NCBI RefSeq assembly: GCF_001463765.1
Contig: NZ_BBWK01000001.1
Location: 25,046 to 89,045, forward strand
Direction of reading: 5' to 3'
Origin: Aureimonas sp. AU4
GTDB taxonomy: Bacteria; Pseudomonadota; Alphaproteobacteria; Rhizobiales; Rhizobiaceae
Length of the DNA: 64,000 nucleotides
The notes under the pieces: model-generated
What the model saw: only the letters and a program-made list of their open reading frames with translations
Databases searched by the model: none
Told to the model about the DNA's origin: nothing
Shown here: in pieces, positions 7,384 through 15,997 of the stretch
Layout: every line of letters begins with the position of its first letter
Numbering within the stretch: the stretch's first letter is position 1
Program-made: the position numbers and the translations under genes

Positions 7384-8429
7384 TCGAGTCCACCCAGCAT
7401 CATGACGATATCGAGAACGTCCTTCCGCCTGCATCGACGCTACGACTTCTAGGCCGCGGCTCAGAATGGTCGGAGCTGTCCGAAGCTTTCGCCTCTGGAC
7501 GCATGCATCATGCCTGGTTGCTGCAGGGGCCTGCGGGCATTGGTAAGGCAACGACCGCCTTCGCCTTCGCGCGGCGTATCGCAGGCGACATGCCGTCGGG
7601 CGTAGCCGACGACTTGCGCTTCGATCCGGACTCTGCGGTCGTTCGACAGATCGCGCAGGCTGCCCATCCTCGTATCCTGCATCTGACCCGACCGCCTGTC
7701 GAACGAGGTGAGGGTTTCAAGACGCAGATCACCGTGGACGAAATCCGTCGGCTCAATCATTTTTTCCAATCGACGAGCGGTGGCGCATGGCGCGTTGCCA
7801 TCCTCGACCCTGCTGACGATCTGAATCGCAGCGCGGCCAATGCTCTGCTGAAGACGCTGGAGGAACCGCCTCCGCGTTCGCTCTTCCTGATCGTCAACCA
7901 CGCGGCGGGGCGGATCCTTCCGACGATCCGCTCCCGGTGTCGCGTCCTCCGCTTCGAGACGCTGCCGGAGAACGTCGTCGCCGGCATTCTGGCAGAGGTT
8001 GCTGCCGATGATGACGCGAGCGAACGCCGTCAGGCCGCGGCGAGCTCTGGCGGCGCTGTGCGTACGGCACTTGCGACCCTTCGAAATGGCGGGCACGAAA
8101 TCGTCGAGGCGACCGCTCGGCTCTTGTCATTGACCGCACCGGACTGGACCGCTGTACACGCGATGACGGATAGCCTAGTGCAGAAGGGCCGCGAGGCTGC
8201 GTTCGGCCTTGCGCTTGAGGCCTTCGCCGCACGTTTGGCGGCGGAAGCCGAGGAGGCGTTGCAGAACCGCCCCCAGGAGGCAGCGCGATTGGCGGCGCTC
8301 TGGCAGAGCGAGACTGCAAGGTGGCGAGAGGCGGCGGCCTACAATCTCGACCGCAAGCAGGTCGTGCTGACCTTCTTTCATAATCTGTACGACCTTCGGC
8401 GGCAGCTGAGGGAAGGTGCCGAGGTCTGA
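7380..8429 (+). CDS. holB: DNA polymerase III subunit delta'
   Basis: Delta' is part of the clamp-loader complex that places the beta clamp on primed DNA. The 349-residue product has an AAA-type fold with a Walker A-like loop GPAGIGKATT around residue 50 and the arginine-finger region ALLKTLEEPPPRS near residue 155, a hallmark of the DnaX/HolB family. The start is set at ATG 7380 because it overlaps the tmk stop as ATGA. The pairing tmk-holB is common in bacteria. The usual zinc-binding cysteine set is not evident, as in many alphaproteobacterial delta' proteins. Confidence 0.94.
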   Translation: MIESTQHHDDIENVLPPASTLRLLGRGSEWSELSEAFASGRMHHAWLLQGPAGIGKATTAFAFARRIAGDMPSGVADDLRFDPDSAVVRQIAQAAHPRILHLTRPPVERGEGFKTQITVDEIRRLNHFFQSTSGGAWRVAILDPADDLNRSAANALLKTLEEPPPRSLFLIVNHAAGRILPTIRSRCRVLRFETLPENVVAGILAEVAADDDASERRQAAASSGGAVRTALATLRNGGHEIVEATARLLSLTAPDWTAVHAMTDSLVQKGREAAFGLALEAFAARLAAEAEEALQNRPQEAARLAALWQSETARWREAAAYNLDRKQVVLTFFHNLYDLRRQLREGAEV

Positions 8430-8447
8430 CCGCGACAACGCTTCGTT

Positions 8448-8493
8448 GAGGCGACGCCTGCGATGGGCTATGGCCGCAGGCAAGGCACGCCTC
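8448..8493 (+). promoter_or_regulatory. Stem-loop in the metG leader
   Basis: In the 80-bp gap before metG, GCCTGCG (8456-8462) can pair with CGCAGGC (8475-8481), and outside it GAGGCG (8448-8453) with CGCCTC (8488-8493). The inner loop is 12 nt. No T-tract follows, so it is not a classical terminator. It ends 16 bp before the metG ATG and could affect ribosome access or mRNA stability; that role is inference. Confidence 0.4.
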
Positions 8494-8509
8494 CAGCGCA
8501 AGAAGACCC

Positions 8510-10054
8510 ATGGCCGAACGTTTCTACCTGACGACCGCGATCTCCTATCCGAACGGCAAACCGCATATCGGCCACGCCTACGAGCTGATCGCGACCGACG
8601 CGATCGCGCGCTTCAAGCGTTTGGACGGATACGACGTCCTGTTCCTCACCGGAACCGACGAGCACGGTATCAAGATGCTGCAGACCGCAAAGGCGCAGGG
8701 CATCGAGCCGCAGGAACTGGCGGACCGCAACTCTGCCGAATTTCGGGAAATGGGCCGGCGCGTCGGCAGCTCGAACGACGATTTCATCCGGACCACGCAG
8801 GAACGCCATCGGCGCGCATGCCAGGAGATCTGGCGCCGAATGGAGGCGGCCGGCGACATCTATAAGGATTCCTACGCGGGATGGTATTCGGTCCGCGACG
8901 AGGCCTACTACGGCGAAGACGAGACACGCCTCAACGAGGCGGGCGTGCGCCTTGGCCCGCAAGGGACCCCGGTCGAGTGGGTCGAGGAGGAAAGCTACTT
9001 CTTCCGTCTTTCGGCCTACGGTGAGCGGCTGCTGGCGCTCTATGAGGAGGTCCCGGGTTTCATCGCGCCGACCGAGCGTCGAAACGAGGTTCTCAGCTTC
9101 GTTCGGTCCGGGCTACGGGATCTTTCGATCTCACGGACGACCTTCGACTGGGGCATTCCCGTCCCGGGCGACGAGCGCCACGTCATGTATGTCTGGGTCG
9201 ACGCGCTGACGAACTACCTGACCGCAACCGGCTTTCCGGATGAAAGCGACCGCAGCGGCTTCTGGCCGGCGGATCTCCACGTCGTCGGCAAGGATATCGT
9301 ACGCTTCCATACGGTCTATTGGCCGGCCTTCCTCATGTCGGCTGGCATCGAACTGCCGCGCCGTGTCTTCGTGCATGGCTTCCTGTTCAATCGCGGGGAG
9401 AAGATGTCGAAATCGGTCGGCAACGTCATCGACCCACTTTCGCTCATCGATACCTATGGCCTCGACGCCTTTCGCTATTTCCTCCTTCGGGAGGTGCCGT
9501 TCGGACAGGACGGCAACTATTCGCACGAGGCAATCGTCGCCCGCATGAACTCGGAACTGGCGAACGACCTCGGCAATCTGGCCCAGCGCTCGCTTTCCAT
9601 GATCGCGAAGAACCTGGATGGAGTTCTTCCCTCGCCGGGTGAACTGACCGCCGACGACCACGCCATGCTCGAGCTGAGCGGAACCCTCCTCGAGCGGTGC
9701 CGGGAAGCTGTCGACCGCCAGGAACTTCACGGAATGCTGGCGTCGATCGTGTCCGTCGTATCGGAGGCCAATCGCTATTTCGCCGCACAGGAGCCGTGGG
9801 TCCTTCGCAAGACCGATCCGGCCCGCATGGGAACGGTCCTGTACGTGACGGCTGAGGTGGTGCGCCGTGCGGCTCTGCTCCTCCAGCCGATCATGCCGGA
9901 CGCGACCGCCAAGCTGCTCGACCTCCTCGCGGTCGGCGATACGGAACGCTCGTTCGTGGAACTTGCGCAGGGACGCGTCCTCGAGCCCGGGCGCGTCCTG
10001 CCGACGCCTGTCGGCATCTTCCCGCGCTATGTCGAGGCAGATGCGCAGGCTTGA
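8510..10054 (+). CDS. metG: Methionine-tRNA ligase
   Basis: Charges tRNA-Met and initiator tRNA with methionine. The 514-residue class I synthetase has the HIGH signature as PHIGH at residues 18-22 and the KMSKS loop as EKMSKSVGN near residue 300. The connective-peptide region (about 120-170) lacks the cysteine pairs of the zinc-binding form, and there is no C-terminal tRNA-binding (EMAP/TRBP) domain. It is therefore the short form common in alphaproteobacteria and mitochondria. An AAGAAG ribosome binding site precedes the ATG. tatD follows with its ATG 2 nt after the stop, so the two are probably cotranscribed. Confidence 0.97.
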   Translation: MAERFYLTTAISYPNGKPHIGHAYELIATDAIARFKRLDGYDVLFLTGTDEHGIKMLQTAKAQGIEPQELADRNSAEFREMGRRVGSSNDDFIRTTQERHRRACQEIWRRMEAAGDIYKDSYAGWYSVRDEAYYGEDETRLNEAGVRLGPQGTPVEWVEEESYFFRLSAYGERLLALYEEVPGFIAPTERRNEVLSFVRSGLRDLSISRTTFDWGIPVPGDERHVMYVWVDALTNYLTATGFPDESDRSGFWPADLHVVGKDIVRFHTVYWPAFLMSAGIELPRRVFVHGFLFNRGEKMSKSVGNVIDPLSLIDTYGLDAFRYFLLREVPFGQDGNYSHEAIVARMNSELANDLGNLAQRSLSMIAKNLDGVLPSPGELTADDHAMLELSGTLLERCREAVDRQELHGMLASIVSVVSEANRYFAAQEPWVLRKTDPARMGTVLYVTAEVVRRAALLLQPIMPDATAKLLDLLAVGDTERSFVELAQGRVLEPGRVLPTPVGIFPRYVEADAQA

Positions 10055-10056
10055 CC

Positions 10057-10866
10057 ATGTCCGAACTGTTTCTCGTCGATAGCCACTGCCATTTGGACTT
10101 TGCGGATTTCCAAGCGGAACGCGACGCGATCGTCGCCCGAGCCGGCGATGCGGGCGTCGGGCTTCTCGTGACGATCTCGACGCGTGTCGCCAAGATCGCC
10201 GAACTCCTGGAACTGACGCGGCACTACCCGAACGTGTTCGCAAGTGTCGGCACGCATCCGCTCAACGCCGGAGAAGAACCGGACCGCACTGTCGAGGAAC
10301 TACTCCGACTTTCCGCAGAGCCGAAGGTGGTCGCGATCGGCGAAGCAGGGCTCGACTATCATTACGATCGCGCTCCCCGCGACGTCCAGGCGGCCGTCTT
10401 CCGCCGTCAGATCGAAGCCGCTCGCCTGATGCAACTGCCACTCGTCATTCACGCGCGTGCAGCCGACGACGACATGGAGGCGATCTTGGTCGAAGAAAGC
10501 GGGAAGGGGACCTTTCCGTTCATCCTGCACTGCTTCTCGTCCGGCCCCCGGCTTGCGGAAGTCGGCGTCGACCTCGGCGGCTATGTGTCCTTTTCGGGAA
10601 TCTTGGCCTTCCCGAAGTCGAACGAGTTGAGAGAGATCGCGGCACGGGTGCCCCTCGACCGTCTTCTCGTGGAAACCGACGCACCTTACCTTGCGCCGCC
10701 GCCCTATCGAGGGAAGCGTAACGAGCCGGCTTACGTTGCTCATACGGCCGCGCGGCTGGCCGAGGTCAGGGGCGTATCGCTGAACGAGATCGGACGGATC
10801 ACCAGCGACAACTTCTTCCGTCTGTTCGGCAAGGTCCCGGATCCACGTCGTGGTCCAGCGTCGTGA
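10057..10866 (+). CDS. TatD family metal-dependent hydrolase
   Basis: TatD proteins are TIM-barrel, metal-dependent enzymes reported to act as 3'-5' DNA exonucleases. The metal ligands H10-x-H12 appear in VDSHCHLD, GEAGLDYHYDRAP carries a conserved Glu, and later blocks (IHARAADDD, HCFSSG, ETDAPYLAP) supply the remaining His and Asp ligands. The ATG at 10057 is chosen because AGG (10047-10049) sits 7 nt upstream; a TTG at 10051 overlapping the metG stop is less likely. It lies between metG and an MBL hydrolase gene that overlaps its stop codon, an arrangement common in Hyphomicrobiales. Confidence 0.93.
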   Translation: MSELFLVDSHCHLDFADFQAERDAIVARAGDAGVGLLVTISTRVAKIAELLELTRHYPNVFASVGTHPLNAGEEPDRTVEELLRLSAEPKVVAIGEAGLDYHYDRAPRDVQAAVFRRQIEAARLMQLPLVIHARAADDDMEAILVEESGKGTFPFILHCFSSGPRLAEVGVDLGGYVSFSGILAFPKSNELREIAARVPLDRLLVETDAPYLAPPPYRGKRNEPAYVAHTAARLAEVRGVSLNEIGRITSDNFFRLFGKVPDPRRGPAS

Positions 10867-11675
10867 CGGACCGACTGCGGCTGACCATTCTCGGGTGCGG
10901 ATCGTCGCCGGGCGTGCCTCGCATCCTCGGAGATTGGGGAAACTGCGATCCGACCGAGCCGCGCAATCGCCGACTTCGATGCGCGGCGCTCATTCAGCGG
11001 ATCCGTGCCGACGGCGCGACGACCACGGTGTCCATTGATTGTGGTCCGGACTTTCGCGAACAGATGCTGGCTGCGCGTGTCCGGCGTCTTGACGGCGTCG
11101 TGGTTACGCACCCCCATGCGGACCACATCCATGGTTTGGATGACCTCAGAGGCTACGTCCTAGAACAACGCCATCTCATCGACCTCTATGCGGATTTGCC
11201 GACCTACGAGCGCATGTTCGAGGCGTTCGCCTACTGCTTCCGGACCCCGGTCGGCAGTTCCTATCCGCCGATCGTTCGTCATCGGCTCATCAACGCAGGC
11301 TCTGCATTCGAGATCGATGGTCCCGGCGGGCCGATCCATTGGAAGCCATTCCGCCAGACGCATGGGTCAATTCACTCGCTCGGCTTCCGGATCGGCCCGG
11401 TAGCCTATTGCAGCGATGTCAGCGATTTTCCACCCGACGCGCAAAATGCGATACGCGGCGCCGAACTCATCGTCATCGACGCCTTGCAATATCGCCCACA
11501 TCCCAGCCACTTTTCGCTTGAACAGGCTCTGACTTGGATCGAACGACTAGGGGTTTCTCGAGCCGTCTTGACGCACATGCATACACCGCTCGACTACGCG
11601 ACGCTCTGCCGCGATCTTCCGGAGCATATCCGGCCAGCGCATGACGGCCTTGCGCTCGAGTTTCCGATCGATTGA
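10863..11675 (+). CDS. MBL-fold metallohydrolase (PhnP-like)
   Basis: A cytoplasmic metallo-beta-lactamase-fold hydrolase of 270 residues. The metal-binding signature is H83-P-H85-A-D87-H88 (THPHADHIHG). Further ligands are likely in the QTHG, YCSD and LTHMH segments. The N-terminal GCGSSPGVPR and the NCDP...RCAALI pattern resemble the phosphodiesterase PhnP and related proteins. No phosphonate genes are nearby, so a PhnP role is not supported by context and a nucleotide or cyclic phosphodiester substrate is only a guess. It starts with GTG at 10863, overlapping the tatD stop by 4 nt. Confidence 0.85.
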   Translation: MTDRLRLTILGCGSSPGVPRILGDWGNCDPTEPRNRRLRCAALIQRIRADGATTTVSIDCGPDFREQMLAARVRRLDGVVVTHPHADHIHGLDDLRGYVLEQRHLIDLYADLPTYERMFEAFAYCFRTPVGSSYPPIVRHRLINAGSAFEIDGPGGPIHWKPFRQTHGSIHSLGFRIGPVAYCSDVSDFPPDAQNAIRGAELIVIDALQYRPHPSHFSLEQALTWIERLGVSRAVLTHMHTPLDYATLCRDLPEHIRPAHDGLALEFPID

Positions 11676-12000
11676 TCGCAGCTCTGCCAAGCGATCGGGC
11701 CGCGAGTTACATTCGTTTATTCCCGCGACCCATTGCCGTGATAGCGTCGCACAACGCGGGGATTCACACGAAACGGCGCCTTCCTACGATAGTTCCATAA
11801 TGCATATTATGCCACTTGAGCTGATTTGCGTTTGGAGGGATGATGCGATGTTGGTCTCATGTCCTCGCAACATTTTCGCTCCGGTCATAGCGTCCCCTTC
11901 CATACCGATCGCCGCCGGTGCTTGCTTGCTGCGTTCGACCTCTGGGACGTAGACACTGATGATCGCCCCAATTTCCGCCTTCAAGCCAAAGGATCGTCCC
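11676..12000. other. Intergenic region before mazG, mostly unexplained
   Basis: About 325 bp. It contains an AT-rich near-palindrome around 11800-11818 (CATAATGCATATTATG). It also holds a GGAGGG (11834-11839) followed 8 nt later by ATG 11848, which opens a 34-codon frame ending at 11952. That peptide shows no recognisable motif and I do not call it a gene. The mazG promoter is expected here. Confidence 0.4.
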
Positions 12001-12894
12001 ATGCAGCCATCAGCGGATGTCTCGCGTCTCGTCGACATCATGCGAGCGCTGCGAGCACCGAATACGGGGTGTCCATGGGACCTCGAACAGAATTTCGAGA
12101 CCATCGCGCCGTATACGATCGAGGAAGCCTACGAAGTCGTGGACGCGATCGAGCGCCGGGATGCCGTCGACCTTTGTGAGGAACTCGGCGACCTGCTGTT
12201 GCAGGTCGTCTATCACTCGCAGCTGGCGGCCGAGGCCGGCCTGTTCACCTTCGACGAGGTGGTTCTCGCGATCACGCGGAAGATGATCCGGCGCCACCCG
12301 CACGTTTTCGGCGATGCCGAGGCACGTTCAGCTCGCTCGGCCAAGGGACAATGGGAACAAATCAAGGCTGAAGAAAAAGCCGAGCGCGCTGCGGCTCGGC
12401 GGCGAAATGAGCCGCTGGACCGGTCCATCGGAGCCGCTGACTGGAACCGTCCGGCGGCAAATTCGGCGCATCTTTTGGAAGACGTCCCCGGCGCCATGCC
12501 GTCGCTGATGCTCGCTCAGAAGGTTCAGGACAAGGCCGCTCGGGTCGGCTTTGACTGGACGCAATTGCCTCCGATCCTGGAAAAGCTTCGCGAGGAAACT
12601 GACGAGTTGGAGGCGGCGGCCGCTTCAACGGACGACGCTGCCTGCCGTGATGAACTGGGCGATGTCCTTTTCACAGCCGTCAACGTGGCCCGGCGCCTCG
12701 GCATAGACGCGGATGCTGCCCTACGCGGAACGATCCGCAAGTTTCGCCGACGCTTCGCCCTCATGGAAGACGAGGCGCGGCGGAACGGAGAGGAACTGGC
12801 CGAACTAGATCTCGACCGCCAGGAAAGCCTTTGGCAGTCGGCGAAAGCGCTCGCAGCCCGGCAGCCGGATCAGTTGATCCGGACGCCGGGATAG
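12001..12894 (+). CDS. mazG: Nucleoside triphosphate pyrophosphohydrolase
   Basis: MazG hydrolyses (d)NTPs to the monophosphate and pyrophosphate, a housecleaning and stringent-response-related activity in the cytoplasm. The 297-residue product contains two MazG repeats: the N-terminal one has CPWDLEQ and the metal-binding EEAYEVVDAIE... EELGDLLLQVVYH pattern (about residues 18-80), and the C-terminal one has EETDELEAA and DELGDVLFTAVNVAR (about residues 198-245). The start ATG 12001 is preceded by AAGGA; an earlier ATG at 11959 has none. The gene converges with hflX and overlaps it by 25 bp. Confidence 0.95.
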   Translation: MQPSADVSRLVDIMRALRAPNTGCPWDLEQNFETIAPYTIEEAYEVVDAIERRDAVDLCEELGDLLLQVVYHSQLAAEAGLFTFDEVVLAITRKMIRRHPHVFGDAEARSARSAKGQWEQIKAEEKAERAAARRRNEPLDRSIGAADWNRPAANSAHLLEDVPGAMPSLMLAQKVQDKAARVGFDWTQLPPILEKLREETDELEAAAASTDDAACRDELGDVLFTAVNVARRLGIDADAALRGTIRKFRRRFALMEDEARRNGEELAELDLDRQESLWQSAKALAARQPDQLIRTPG

Positions 12895-14243
12895 CGACTG
12901 CCTAGCCGCTGCAGGTCACTACGAGCCTGTCTCGTCACGTCGAGCGTCAAGTTGACACCGCCGTCCTCGCGATCTTCGCGATCGCGAACGACCGCATTCT
13001 CATAGAGCCACGGCAGAAGCTGCAGGCTGTCAGGCGGAACGTCCAGATGAAGTTCGTCGGCACGCCCCGCTATGCGCTGTTCGACATCAGCGAGAAGCGC
13101 GTCGATGCCTTCCCCGGTGATGGCCGAGACGAGATGGACGGCCTGGTCATCCCCATGCGAAGCCGCGGTCGCCTGCAGATGGGCCAACCCAGTCTCGTCG
13201 AGTCGATCGATCTTGTTCCAAACCTCGATCACGTGCTCCGAATCCGCGGCATCGATATCGAGATCGGATAGGATCTTCCTGACGTCCGATGCCTGCGCCA
13301 GAGCGTCGGGATCGGACATATCGCGGACGTGCAGAACCAGATCCGCCTCGATGACCTCTTCGAGCGTTGCCCGAAAGGCCGCCACCAGATGGGTCGGCAA
13401 TTCGGAGATGAAGCCCACCGTATCGGAGAAGATGACCTCGGTCCCGTGCGGCAACGTCAAACGCCGAAGCGTCGGGTCCAGCGTCGCAAACAGGAGGTCT
13501 TTCGCGAGGACGTTCGCACCAGTGATCCGGTTGAAGAGCGTCGATTTGCCCGCATTGGTGTATCCCACCAGTGCGATGACCGGATGCGGAGCCTTCTTGC
13601 GTTTGGATCGATGCAGGGTGCGTGTGCGGCGGACCTGTTCGAGCTCCTTCTCCAGGCGCTTGATCTTGTCCTGAAGCTGCCTGCGGTCGGCCTCGATCTG
13701 GGTCTCACCGGGACCGCCGAGGAAGCCGGCACCGCCCCGTTGACGCTCGAGGTGGGTCCAGGATCGCACCAAGCGCCCACGTTGATAGTTCAGGTGCGCA
13801 AGTTCGACCTGAAGCCGCCCCTCCTTGGTACGCGCACGGCGCCCGAAGATTTCCAGGATCAGACCTGTGCGGTCCAGAACCTTGGCGTTCAGTTCCTTCT
13901 CGAGGTTGCGCTGCTGAACCGGCGTCAGCGGATGATCGATGATGACTAGACCAATCTCCTCGGCCGCGACGAGCCCTTTGAGCTCCTCGACCTTGCCGCT
14001 GCCTAGTAACGTCGCTGGCTGCGCTTTCGCAACCGAGATGAGCCCACGCGCCACGATGTCGAGATCGATGGCGGCAGCCAACCCCTCGGCCTCGACAAGG
14101 CGATCCTCATCGGCGCGGCGTGGGGCCTCGGGATCGTCCGCCGAGCGCTGCCTGAGGAGGGGTACGAAGACCCCTGCCCGCGTCGCCTGACTCTTGTGCT
14201 CGATGGGCGCCCTTGGCTCCCGCTCATTCGTCCAATCGGTCAA
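12870..14243 (-). CDS. hflX: GTPase HflX
   Basis: A ribosome-associated GTPase that can split stalled or hibernating 70S ribosomes. The 457-residue protein has an N-terminal HflX domain (about 25-200) with the glycine-rich GGAGFLGGPGETQIE motif near its end, then the GTPase domain with G1 GYTNAGKST, G3 DTVGF and G4 NKID. It begins 5 bp after the hfq stop codon, the conserved hfq-hflX arrangement, so the two are surely cotranscribed. Its end overlaps mazG tail to tail. Confidence 0.96.
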   Translation of the reverse strand: MTDWTNEREPRAPIEHKSQATRAGVFVPLLRQRSADDPEAPRRADEDRLVEAEGLAAAIDLDIVARGLISVAKAQPATLLGSGKVEELKGLVAAEEIGLVIIDHPLTPVQQRNLEKELNAKVLDRTGLILEIFGRRARTKEGRLQVELAHLNYQRGRLVRSWTHLERQRGGAGFLGGPGETQIEADRRQLQDKIKRLEKELEQVRRTRTLHRSKRKKAPHPVIALVGYTNAGKSTLFNRITGANVLAKDLLFATLDPTLRRLTLPHGTEVIFSDTVGFISELPTHLVAAFRATLEEVIEADLVLHVRDMSDPDALAQASDVRKILSDLDIDAADSEHVIEVWNKIDRLDETGLAHLQATAASHGDDQAVHLVSAITGEGIDALLADVEQRIAGRADELHLDVPPDSLQLLPWLYENAVVRDREDREDGGVNLTLDVTRQARSDLQRLGSRYPGVRIN

Positions 14244-14248
14244 TCAGT

Positions 14249-14494
14249 CTACCCGGCCGCTGCCTCGTCGCCGTCGTACATATTGACTGGCTGCGAAGGC
14301 ATGATGGTTGAAATGGCATGCTTGTAGACAAGTTGGGAATGTCCATCCCGCCGCAGCAGAACGCAAAAATTATCGAAGGACGTCACGACCCCGGTCAGCT
14401 TGACGCCGTTCACCAGGAAGATCGTGAGCGATATCTTTTGCTTTCGAACCGTATTGAGGAACAGGTCCTGCAGGTTCTGCCCGCGCTCCGCCAT
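14249..14494 (-). CDS. hfq: RNA chaperone Hfq
   Basis: An 81-residue Sm-like protein that forms a hexamer binding small RNAs and mRNAs. Sm1 is seen in [14 protein letters not shown]...VNGVKL (residues 7-32) and Sm2 in YKHAISTI near residue 60, including the conserved KH. Length and sequence are typical of alphaproteobacteria. It is followed after 5 bp by hflX and lies downstream of ntrYX on the same strand, the order known in rhizobia. In these bacteria Hfq also supports nitrogen control, which fits the neighbourhood. Confidence 0.98.
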   Translation of the reverse strand: MAERGQNLQDLFLNTVRKQKISLTIFLVNGVKLTGVVTSFDNFCVLLRRDGHSQLVYKHAISTIMPSQPVNMYDGDEAAAG

Positions 14495-14635
14495 CGACTT
14501 CCTTCTTCTTGGCTTGCCGACCGATTCAAGGGGTCGGTCATTGCTTATGATTCGACCCGTCGAGATCGCGGGTTCGATGACCCGAAGATAGGTTGGCGCT
14601 GTCTCGGACGCTAGTGCGCTGTAAGGCGCAACGCG

Positions 14636-15997
14636 TTAGATTCCGAGCGACTTCAGCTTGCGGTGCAGTGCCGATCGTTCCATGCCGACGAATTCGGCCG
14701 TGCGCGAGATGTTGCCGCCGAAGCGGTTGATCTGCGCCACGAGATATTCCTTCTCGAAGACCTCGCGGGCATCGCGGAGTGGCAGCGCCAGGATGCGTCC
14801 GTCCGACTGACTTGGGGTGCGCGGAAGCATGTCGCTCACCTCGTGCGGCAGCATGTCGGCGGAGATGGCCTCCGAGTCGTCCTGTCGCGACAGGATCATC
14901 AGACGCTCGATGTTGTTGCGAAGCTGCCGGATGTTTCCGGGCCAGTCGCTCGACTGCAGAACGGCCAGCGCCTCCGGGCTCAGGGACTTTGCCCGGATGC
15001 CGGTCTGGTCGGCGATCTGGCGCATGAAGGCCTCGATCAGCATTGGAATGTCCGAACGCCGGTCAGCCAGAGGCGGCACCGGGATCGGAACAACGGCTAA
15101 GCGATGGAAGAGGTCCTCCCGGAACGACCCCTCCGCAATCAACGACTCAAGGTTCTGCGCAGTGGACGAAATGATGCGCACGTCCACCTTGACCCGCTTC
15201 GCACCGCCGACCCGCTCGAAGGTCTGCTCTGTGAGGACGCGCAGGATCTTGTTCTGCGTCTCGCGTGGCATGTCGCCGACCTCGTCGAGGTAGAGAACGC
15301 CGCCATGCGCTTCCTCGAGGGCGCCCACCTTCCGCTCGACGCCCGGCGGCGTCTCGGTTCCGAAGAGCTCGATCTCCATCCGGTCCGGGGTGATCGCCGC
15401 CGCATTCAATGCGACGAAGGGGCCTTTGGCACGGGTCGAGGCGGCATGGATGGCGCGAGCCACCATTTCCTTGCCGGACCCGGAGGGGCCGAGGATCATT
15501 ACGCGGCTGTTGGTGGGGGCGACGCGCTCGATCGTGGCACGCAGCTGATTCATCGGGTGCGACTTGCCGAGAAGCTCGGGCGAGTCCGACGAGCGGCGCC
15601 GCAGCTCGCTGACCTCGCGCTTGAGTTTGGAGATCTCGAGCGCGCGTTCCGCGACATGCACGAGGCGGTCCGCCTTGAAGGGCTTCTCGATATAATCGTA
15701 GGCACCGCGCCGGATGGCCGAGACCGCGGTCTCGATGTTGCCGTGGCCCGAGATCATCACGACGGGAACTTCAGGGTGCTGGACCCGGATCGCATCCAAC
15801 ACGTCGAGTCCATCAAGACGGCTGCCTTGAAGCCAGATGTCGAGGAAGATCAGGCGGGGAACGCGGTCCGCGATCGATTGGAGAGCCTGGTCCGAATTGC
15901 TCGCCGTGCGTGTCTCGTGTCCCTCATCCTCCAGCAGGCCCGCGACGAGTTCCCGGATGTCGGCTTCGTCATCGACGATCAGGATGTCCGATGCCAT
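14636..15997 (-). CDS. ntrX: Response regulator NtrX
   Basis: Partner of the sensor NtrY, linked in alphaproteobacteria to nitrogen metabolism, respiration and envelope control. Receiver domain residues 1-120 have the acidic pocket VDDEADI and phospho-acceptor Asp in FLDIWLQG. An AAA+ domain follows (about 140-370) with Walker A GPSGSGKEM and Walker B LYLDEVGD, and a Fis-type helix-turn-helix closes the protein (ISRTAEFVGMERSALHRKL). The GAFTGA loop needed to contact sigma-54 is missing: the segment after ELFG reads TETPPGVERKVGALEEA. The same absence is known in NtrX of relatives, so it probably works with other sigma factors. Its ATG overlaps the ntrY stop codon. Confidence 0.96.
   Translation of the reverse strand: MASDILIVDDEADIRELVAGLLEDEGHETRTASNSDQALQSIADRVPRLIFLDIWLQGSRLDGLDVLDAIRVQHPEVPVVMISGHGNIETAVSAIRRGAYDYIEKPFKADRLVHVAERALEISKLKREVSELRRRSSDSPELLGKSHPMNQLRATIERVAPTNSRVMILGPSGSGKEMVARAIHAASTRAKGPFVALNAAAITPDRMEIELFGTETPPGVERKVGALEEAHGGVLYLDEVGDMPRETQNKILRVLTEQTFERVGGAKRVKVDVRIISSTAQNLESLIAEGSFREDLFHRLAVVPIPVPPLADRRSDIPMLIEAFMRQIADQTGIRAKSLSPEALAVLQSSDWPGNIRQLRNNIERLMILSRQDDSEAISADMLPHEVSDMLPRTPSQSDGRILALPLRDAREVFEKEYLVAQINRFGGNISRTAEFVGMERSALHRKLKSLGI

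Noticed and set aside
11848..11952. 34-codon frame with a strong GGAGGG before mazG
   Set aside because: The peptide has no signal, motif or compositional support, and the site could be chance. Kept only as a remark in the intergenic entry.
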